Origin: Hordeum vulgare subsp. vulgare | Taxonomy: Eukaryota > Streptophyta > Magnoliopsida > Poales > Poaceae | NCBI RefSeq assembly: GCF_904849725.1 | Contig: NC_058521.1 | Location: forward strand, 341,728,638 to 341,792,637 | Length of the DNA stretch: 64,000 bases | Direction: 5' to 3' | Part shown: positions 56,996 through 64,000 of the stretch, in pieces | How the letters are laid out: the number at the start of each line of letters is the position of its first letter | Numbering within the stretch: the first letter of the stretch is position 1 | The notes under the pieces: generated by a model | What the model was told of the DNA's origin: nothing | Database searches by the model: none | What the model saw: the letters and a program-made list of their open reading frames with translations, nothing else | Translations under genes and position numbers: made by a program

Positions 56996-57585
56996 GATCA
57001 TCTCCACCCGACGTGTTTGTCGAAGATTTAGATTTGGTTGAGTGAAGATATATTTCAAACTCTTGTGTTCAGTGTAGACTTCCACTTGCCTTCCCAACAA
57101 GAGATGTCTCCAAGTAACCAAAGGATGGACAACTCCCGCCAACTCAATAACATGAGTGGGCTAGTTATTCTCACCTACCTTTGATTGACAAGAGGTATAA
57201 GCTACCACTTTCTTGTCTTGCATGCAAACACCACAAAGTCCTTGCAAAGATGCATCACAGAATACTTGGAATGGTTGGAATAATCAGGAGGAGTTAGAAC
57301 CAGAGATGAAGTGAGCTTCGGCTTGAGCGTATTGAAAGCAATGTCACACTCAAGAGTCCACAGATATTTGGCGCTCTTATGGAAGAGGTTGGACAAAGTA
57401 TTAGCAATATTGGAGAATTTCTCCACGAATCTTACGTAGTAGCTTACAAGCCCGTGGAAGCATCGGAGCTGCTTGACATTCTGAGGGGGGGTACCACTTG
57501 AAAATGGCCTCAACCTTTTCAGGATTTACTTTGATGCCCTTGCCAGATATGATGTTACCAACATACAACACCTCATTCAGCTATA
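56996..57585 (-). pseudogene. Gypsy reverse transcriptase C-terminus and RNase H start, upstream half
   Basis: This continues the minus-strand polyprotein across CACTA-C. At 57202-57513 it reads VKQLRCFHGLVSYYVRFVEKF, then FNTLKPKLTSSLVLTPPDY, the RT connection/RNase H start of gypsy elements. EHKSLKYIFTQPNLNLRQ, just inside 57065, is the RNase H motif that resumes at 50528. GNIISGKGIKVNPEKVEA lies near 57515-57570. The rest of RT, protease, gag and the 5' LTR are missing: similarity stops near 57585 at an unrelated LTR fragment. Confidence 0.85.
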
Positions 57586-57885
57586 ATAAGTTCATCCTTT
57601 GGTTGCAATCACTATCACTATTCCCACTTGTGTTTTGATCCTTTGCAAACTACAAGGCCGGAGAGATTGACAACCTCTCTGAACTCGTTGGGAACAAAGT
57701 TATTTGTTGTGTGTGCAGGTCCACATCCTCTGCTAGCGCCAGAGCAGTGGAGATCTACTTGTTGATACTCGGAGTCCTCCTGGTTCGATAAACCTTATAG
57801 TCCCCGTGTAAGGGAAATCTACTGCTGACTACATCTCCACGTTCCCCTTGGGGTAACCAACGAGGGGCGAGAAGTATATCCATCA
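57586..57885 (+). repeat. 3' end of a plus-strand LTR (fragment)
   Basis: TTTGTTGTGTGTGCAGGTCC, CCTGGTTCGATAAACC, TAAGGGAAATCTACTGC and a TCCATCA end follow the order seen at the 3' end of Triticeae gypsy LTRs (compare the window's own LTRs near 21750-21900). Only the last ~300 bp is present, so it is a truncated remnant separating the gypsy RT from CACTA-D. Confidence 0.5.
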
Positions 57886-57899
57886 ACTCATCATCAACA

Positions 57900-60326
57900 T
57901 ACAATCTTTGTTGTGGCACATTAATCACGTAGAGCGGGTATCCTGGATTTTTCGAGGCAATCAGGCTTTTCTCTCTCCTCAGCACATCGTCATGAGGTCT
58001 CCTTAGATCGATGTATATGGCCTCTACCGCTTCCTTCGGCATACGGTCTTGAACGTGAGGTTGCTGAGGCTGCTGGATCATAGAAGCAGCTTTGTTGCCT
58101 TTCCTTGATCTCTTCCTATGCTTCTTTTCTACTGGAAGTGAAGCCTATAATAAGTTCATCTTCTCGCAATTCGGGCACCAACTCATCACGCTCAAACCCT
58201 GAGAACTCATACTGCTGAGCCATCAATTCTCCATCGTTAGAGGCATCGGTACTAAGATACTGTAGAAGGTCATTGTCATCCTTGTCGAGGGCATCAAGCA
58301 TTTCTTCTTCGACGTCGGCGACATCATCAACCACTAATGTAGCATATTCCTCACCCGACACGACAGACGATGCTAATTGGGTAGGTGGGGTGTTGGTGTT
58401 CATACCTTGCTGAGGCTGCTTGGTCGTGGGTGTGCTCCCGGCCTCCTCCAGACGAAGCAGACTCTTCGGCCAGAACAGGACCCAATGCTTGCAATCGCCA
58501 AACCTCCCCGGGGTCTCGTCGTCATGCCCCCTAGTGCTATTGGAGGAGCCAAATTCTCGTGGCCCGGTTCAACACTGGCCATGGAAACCTTGAAGACGTC
58601 AGGGGGGATCGGATGGTTGCGAAACAATTGTTCCTTCGACATCATTATCGTCGCCATCCCCAAGTCCACCTTCTAGTCGTTGATGGTGTACAATATGGTG
58701 CACAAGGATATGTCGGGCTGCAAATACATGTCTGTGACATGAGACATTCGAAAGGTAAGGGAAATGGGAGATTATACATATATTGAAGAGGGTCGGTGTG
58801 ACAGGTACCGCGAGGGTGTCGAGCTCAGCCAAAGACAAAGAACCTCAGAGCACGTACGAGATGGAGGACGGGCTGCTATGAGCAAGTGCGGGAGCCAGTG
58901 CAGGAGCAGGTCCAGGAGAAGGTGCGGGAGCCGGTGCAGGAGCAGGTGTGGGAACAGGAGCGGGAGCCTGTGCAGGAGCAGGTGTTGGGGCAACGCTAGT
59001 CGAGCTGCGCCCCAAGAAGTTAGAAAGGGGAAAGTCCGCTGCATTATTATTTTGATTTTCCTTGGTCCAACTGAGGATAGCCGGAACCAAGACACTATAC
59101 GAAGCTGCAATCTCCTCTTTTGCGGAAGCTACCCCTGCTTTGACTGTCTCGGCTGATTTCTTATCAACCGGAATCGCAACCTTCTCGTCGATGTTTTCTT
59201 CATTTAACCTCCATCTTTCCTTACTCTCCTCTTTGGTCTCACGGTAGTACTTCTTCCATGCATGCGTCCATACGACGGTCGAGTGTGCACCGGTAGTCCT
59301 TTCAATATGTTCAAGGCCCAATTGAATGGGGTGTCCCACTTGGGCCTCGCCAACGCCTCTTATGGCGGGTCGCTTTCGGCCGCAATCATGTGCTGCTCTT
59401 TCTGCAAAAGGAACGTGGACCATTTACAAATATGACTAAAAGTTATGTCGAATTGATCACAAGCTAAAATTAGGGCGTAAATTACTAATTACTAATAGTC
59501 TCATGAACTCCTTCGTGACGGCGTCTGTATCAAAAACCTTGTTGACTCTGTCCCAACGGTATTGGGCCCTGACGACATCATGCTCCTGCGGGACAGTGAA
59601 CTCCGCCAAGGGGTCTGGGATACCCGCATAACCACGGCTTCCGAGATCATGTACTTCAACTTTTCTTTGGCAGCTTCGACAACGCAAGCCACCTTGAATA
59701 TTTCAAACTGCTCTTCCATAATTGTCGGATTATCCTTTACAATCTCGGAGTAGGGTTCCTTTTTGTCGATGATCTTTGCTTTCACCCGTACTTTTCATGA
59801 GGACAATGCGCTACTAATCTTGCCCATGGCGCGTTTTTTATCTTCTTCATTGTCGGCTCTTTATCTCGATTAGTATAGTTTTTTCATCCCTCCCCGAGAA
59901 AAAGAATACCTGGTGAAGCTTCCTTAGAAGGGAGTGCTACATTTCTAGTATCTTCTTTAGTTTCTCATCATTGATGGTGGAGGTTGTCCGTAGGATGCTG
60001 CCTATTTGATCGCCGTAGGCATTTCTGGCTCAATATTTTGGCTCAGAATTGCCGGAGTGCACCTCCGTGACCACCAGTCTAGTAATGATGAGCTTGTTTG
60101 GGCATCGTATCCTCTTCAATTTTGGTTATATACCAGCTTCGCCAGTCTCGGTTCCGGTCTGGGTCTCAGCGCCAGTCTTTGTGCCGGTATGGATCTCGGT
60201 CTCAATCTCGGATGTGACAGGTGGGCCCCGCAACAACCATTGCTCGTCGAGAACGTTAAAATAAGCATCTTCCGCCTCGTAGGCATTGCAATCACCAAAA
60301 CCCCGTCCTTCATCGTTGGTAGCCAT
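57900..60326 (-). pseudogene. CACTA-D ORF1 (TNPA-type), decayed
   Basis: The likely start is at 60326: MATNDEGRGFGDCNAYEAED then NVLDEQWLLRGPP, followed by a Thr/Glu-rich TETGEAG segment. The middle (59460-59785) has YSEIVKDNPTIMEEQFEIFK, and in a shifted frame SRGYAGIPDPLAEFTVPQEH and YRWDRVNKVFDTDAVTKEF, a hallmark of this ORF1 family. At 58845-59423 come WTHAWKKYYRETKEESKERW, a Lys/Glu-rich helix, and a Pro-Ala repeat tract. Downstream frames (58116-58403) are acidic. Frameshifts separate the blocks. The role would be an accessory protein for CACTA transposition. Confidence 0.7.
58870..58990 (-). repeat. PAPAPAP-coding hexamer-like tandem repeat
   Basis: GGAGCAGGTGCGGGAGCCGG-type repeats code for alternating Pro-Ala on the minus strand within CACTA-D ORF1. 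This is a common low-complexity linker in this family. Confidence 0.75.
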
Positions 60327-60400
60327 GTTCCCTATGATTAAATATAGTCAATTAATTCTAGACCTAATAAAATGAATAATGACATAAAAAGGCCTATGTT

Positions 60401-60523
60401 TTGCAGGAACGTTGATTCATTCCCGGTGCTACAAATCCCGGGCACTCGATATGTCCTAGTTTTGTAGGAACGTTGATTCCTTCCCGGTGCGGCAAATCCC
60501 GGGCACTCGATATGTCCTAGTTT
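60401..60523. repeat. 61-bp tandem duplication with inverted TCCCGGG core
   Basis: GGAACGTTGATTC...AAATCCCGGGCACTCGATAT occurs twice with a 61-bp offset, about 5 mismatches apart. It lies in the CACTA-D 5' region just upstream of the ORF1 start. Confidence 0.8.
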
Positions 60524-60529
60524 GTAGCA

Positions 60530-61110
60530 CAAGTGATACCGAAATTCACGTAAAATTTCGGCATGACCTTTGCTAAAAGGGGAACAAATCGAGCACCTGA
60601 AATTTGCGGGAACGGAAATGAATCAACATTACAGCAAAACATAGGCCACTCAGCTTCATTCCCTGGTAACAACAAAAGGCCACTTGGGCACAATCAAACC
60701 ACTTCAATGTTGCATATAACAGGACCACTTAAGAACATGTACATGAGCAACTACAAAAGTAGATAAACATGAGAAAACACTATTGAGGAATTTGCATATA
60801 ACATAACCACTTCAAGTTTGCATCTCCTAGTGTTTGACACTTCAAGAAAATCTACACAAATCTCATGCGCTCTCAAAATCAATTCAAAAACAAAATATAG
60901 ATGGATGAAACCTAGAAACCTAGAAATCTTATATATTTTTGTCCTAAATTGCGGTCCTAATAAAAATTATGTCCCAATATAAACTATTAATCTTAGTTAA
61001 CCAAATTAACCTAGCTGGTTCACTTTGTTATTTAACCTACCTAGTTCACCTACCGAACCTAGATAATTCCTAGGGTTCATAACTAAATTCACCTAAGATA
61101 ATTAACCTAG
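60530..61110. other. CACTA-D 5' non-coding region
   Basis: AT-rich, with no coding signal. AACCTA and CACCTA motifs recur between 60950 and 61110, before a GC-rich leader-like block (61110-61430). Confidence 0.4.
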
Positions 61111-61435
61111 AGAGGAGGGGTGGGGCTTAAATGGAGGAAGGTTTTGGTGGTGTCTTCGATATCGTCTATGGAGGCTCCGATTATGGCGAGGGAGGCAGGG
61201 CTGTCGAGGGAGGCAGGGGCGGCGAGGAGCACACGAGGGTGGCTCAGTGGGCGCGCAGCTCCGGTGGCGGCGATGCTGCGTGGCTCTGGTGGCAGCGATG
61301 GCGTACGGCTCTGGTGGCGGCTCCAGTGTCGGCGATGGAGGGAGGGGCGATGAGGGAGCAAGGGCTGTGAGGGAGAGGTTAGGGAGACGCGTGCGAGAAG
61401 AATGCGGAATTGGGGGAGGGACGCCCGCGCACAGG

Positions 61436-62236
61436 TGTGGGGACCTCGACTTACGAGTCGAGATCGCCGAATGAACATGCTCAGTGATCCCAGAGATCAA
61501 TGCTCACCGAGCACACAAAAACTGAATAACAACAGTCTTACATCCATACATACCGTTTGATACAATAAATGACCGTTGCCATCAAGTCTTACATATATAG
61601 GGCCTTGAAGGCCAACACAAGAAACTTGACCAATAGCGGAAATATTGGTCGAAAGCGTGAACCCATGCCATTTGCCTTAACCTACATGCATTATGACTGG
61701 GAAGTGTCCTAGTTCGGAGGAACGTCACCAAGGTGCTCTTCACCATTTCCTGATCTCCCATACGTGGTCAATGAAATAACCAGTAGCAAGCCAATGAGTA
61801 CTTTGAATGTACTCGCAAACAACCCATGATGCGGATAGTGCAGTTGGTACGATAATAATGTGGTATGCAAAATTTGTAGAAAGAAGCTTGGATTGTAAAC
61901 AAACATGATCATAGATGGATATGGATATGCATCATAAACTAGATGGTATTTAGGGGAACAGGTTACAGATATCAACACGTCTACTAGGGCTGAACACTTC
62001 GGGTTCACCCGATATGCCAAGTTACCAAACTTTGTCCTATCGACTCTTCCCATAGCTCCTTGAACACACAGACACACACACTTGGTTTATCCGGAAATGA
62101 CTGGACGTAGTTTAAGCAGCACCACCCAACTGTCCTTGACCATGGGCATGGCTATTCGAATAGTTTTACACTCTACAGAGGTTGTATGTTGTACCCACGA
62201 GATCCGGGAAACTTCCGCATCCACGACTCACGATAT
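61436..62236 (-). repeat. Minus-strand LTR fragment (3' portion)
   Basis: On the minus strand it ends GTCGAGGTCCCCACA, preceded by TATATGTAAGACTTG and TTCATTCGGCGATCTCGACTC, the 3' portion of a known Triticeae gypsy LTR type. It is broken at 62236 by the TGTAACACCC start of another LTR. It cuts CACTA-D at 61435. Confidence 0.55.
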
Positions 62237-64000
62237 TGTAACACCCTATTTTTAACTCACCAAACTAATTTGACTTTTCCCAAAAATTAGGACCAATTAA
62301 TTTTTTTGTGAATGCTTGTGATGCTTGAAGTGACTATTGTTTGCTTGCTTGCTTGTATGCTTGTGTTTGATCCTGAATAATTCATGTTACTCTCCAGACT
62401 CGCCTCCTTAGCCCAAAACTCCTTCCTAATGATCATGCCATGTGTTTAGGACCAGAAATTATTTTTACCAAATATTATTTTCACAAAAAAGCATTTCTTT
62501 GAATTAAGCTTCAAAAACCCCTGAGTTGGGATTTGTACTACAAGTCTTAAAATTAGGGAAGTTATTTTTCACCAAATGTTTTATTTAAAACCAATTATCA
62601 AAATTACTTCCCAAAAGCACAATATTATTACTTTAAAAGTAATTTACTATTTTATCTAAATGCCTTCGTGTGAGGCCAGAAATGGTCTCTTATGAAGGAA
62701 AGTTATTTTTATTGCTTTCAAAATATTTAAGAAAATTTAGGGAAACTTAGTAGACATATATATTACATATATATGAGTTTCACCACGTGGTCATGTTCAA
62801 AATATTGGGCAAACCCTTCAAAACCCATCGTGGCTATTTCAAGCTTTCGGAATATTTCTATAAGGAATATTCTCCAGAAATTCCACTCAAATTCTAGCAT
62901 GTCACATATGATATATGTGATGATCTTGCCAAGTTTCATCTTTATCCAAGTTTATTTCACTCTCCTAATTATTCTAAAATTCTATGTGTCCAGATCCAAA
63001 TTTGAGCAAATCTACATTGCCAAGTATCTCCAATTGTGCTCAAATTTGGTAGACATGTTCTCATACTCCAATAATGCATCCACACCAAGTGGTGCATCAA
63101 GGAGAATATCAGAACTTGTCGCAAGCCCCTCAAAACCCTCTCTGTTGTTTTCTGACTTTTGGGAAAATTTACATTATAAAGTTTCTCCAATTGACCCCAA
63201 ACTTTTTGGGCATGCTTTAATGCTCAAATAATTCCCGCACACCAAATATTGGATTTGTGGGAATTGATTTGAATAGCTTTGAGAGCAGAAGGCCATTTCC
63301 GCCCATTTCATGGGTTTTCCAGGTCTATATTGGAAACCTTCTCCACCAAATCCCAAATTTGGTATCCAATCTTATTTTCATATAATATTTGATCCTGTTA
63401 AGTTTCATATCAATTGAAGTCCATCTGGTTGCCCTGACAGTCATCAAAGATCTTGTGTGCACTCACCAAATTGGCTACTTTGGCCGCTTCCACTTTTACC
63501 CTTGATCTCAAATTTGTACCACAGCTCTATATAGTTACATCTAACCTCCAGTAGCCTTGCCATGGCCTTTGGTCAATTTTTCGAGAGAGACTCCGTGTAA
63601 CTATTTCTCATTTTTACCCTTGGATCACCATTTTTATCCCTCTTGTCCCACTTCTTCTTAAGAAAAGCCCCCACCTTCTTCTAGGGCATCTCCATTATGT
63701 CAAGGAAGTATTTCAAACCAAGATATGTCATGGTCATGTGGGTGAACTAAGCAGCACATCTACAAGTTGAATTCTGGTTGAAATGTAGCCTTGTACAGCT
63801 AGTACTAGCTACCCTCCTCTGCTTGAGCTCAAACTTGGTAGTGTTGTAGTCCTTGCGTAGCAAAGCATGCTAGACAAGGTCCTATCTTGAGATAACTCCA
63901 TTAAGAACCCTCAATCATAGCCCTAAGTTTGTTGCTGCAAACTAAACCCCAGTCAAAACCCCACCTAACAAGCTCCAATTTGGTCCAAACTCCACCAGTG
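62237..64000 (+). repeat. Start of a plus-strand LTR running off the window
   Basis: TGTAACACCCTATTTTTAAC is a typical 5' LTR start. The following 1.7 kb is AT-rich and non-coding, with CTTGCTTGCTTG runs and no protein motif, as expected for the U3 of a long LTR. The end is beyond the window, so length and target duplication are unknown. Confidence 0.5.

Larger units (their letters stand above)
57886..61435 (-). mobile_element. CACTA-D fragment (ORF1 and its 5' region), ends missing
   Basis: This is a minus-strand CACTA ORF1 gene with its 5' leader but without TNPD or recognisable TIRs. The left side joins an LTR fragment and the right side is cut by another LTR at 61436. Its ORF1 differs from those of CACTA-A and CACTA-B. 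Confidence 0.6.

Noticed and set aside
1..64000. CRISPR arrays, bacterial operons, rRNA genes
   Set aside because: Tandem repeats present lack the short-repeat/unique-spacer pattern; introns, plant LTRs and CACTA elements mark a plant nuclear genome; no rRNA sequence was recognised.

Overview
The window looks like intergenic DNA of a large Triticeae-type grass genome (wheat, Aegilops, barley or rye relatives). The reasons are a BARE-1/WIS/Angela-type LTR, a Sukkula/LARD-type LTR of about 4.9 kb with its characteristic 3' end, gag-pro-only Athila-lineage (Sabrina-like) retrotransposons, CACTA elements with TTTGCCGTCTGC or CTTTAGTCCCGG subterminal repeats, and a Stowaway MITE with CTCCCTCCGTTCC ends. 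I see no intact host gene. Nearly everything recognisable is a transposable element, and all the coding regions are broken to some degree. Species cannot be fixed from the sequence alone.

Layout. Bases 1-965 hold nothing I recognise except an A/B-box-like motif pair. A large CACTA transposon (CACTA-A, 966-40507) follows. Its own sequence is only about 9.9 kb, read on the minus strand: a GRF-like small protein, then TNPD, then an ORF1 with a Ulp1-protease-like domain. It has been opened by at least five insertions: an LTR of about 0.83 kb (1400-2227), a complete second CACTA (CACTA-B, 2400-16626, TSD TAT/TAT), a complete gag-pro-only LTR retrotransposon (20417-28379, TSD acgta/atgta), a Sukkula-like solo LTR (29431-34282, TSD gtaaa/gtaaa) and a BARE-like solo LTR (38504-40282, TSD caacc/caaac). 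CACTA-B carries its own TNPD and TNPA on the minus strand, plus a remarkable array of seven tandem units of about 430 bp, each a purine/pyrimidine inverted repeat.

Right of 40507 are a probable truncated LTR, a Tat-type gypsy protease relic on the plus strand, and then a long minus-strand gypsy element (42801 to about 57580). Its 3' LTR is Sukkula-like, and the LTR is preceded by a polypurine tract and a degenerate RT/RNase H/integrase/chromodomain polyprotein. This element is itself split by a solo LTR (43597-45118, TSD ggtac/ggtac) and by a third CACTA (CACTA-C, 50529-56992, TSD ttg/ttg). CACTA-C carries captured plant-gene exons, one clearly from ERO1, and a Stowaway MITE. The window ends with an LTR end fragment, a piece of a fourth CACTA (CACTA-D ORF1, to 61435), a minus-strand LTR fragment and the start of a plus-strand LTR.

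Working together: each complete CACTA would have needed TNPD (transposase) and TNPA/ORF1 (accessory DNA-binding protein) acting on its TIRs and subterminal repeats. The copies here carry stops and frameshifts, so they are probably immobile unless supplied in trans. The nesting gives a relative chronology: CACTA-A and the chromodomain gypsy are oldest, and the solo LTRs, CACTA-B and CACTA-C came later.
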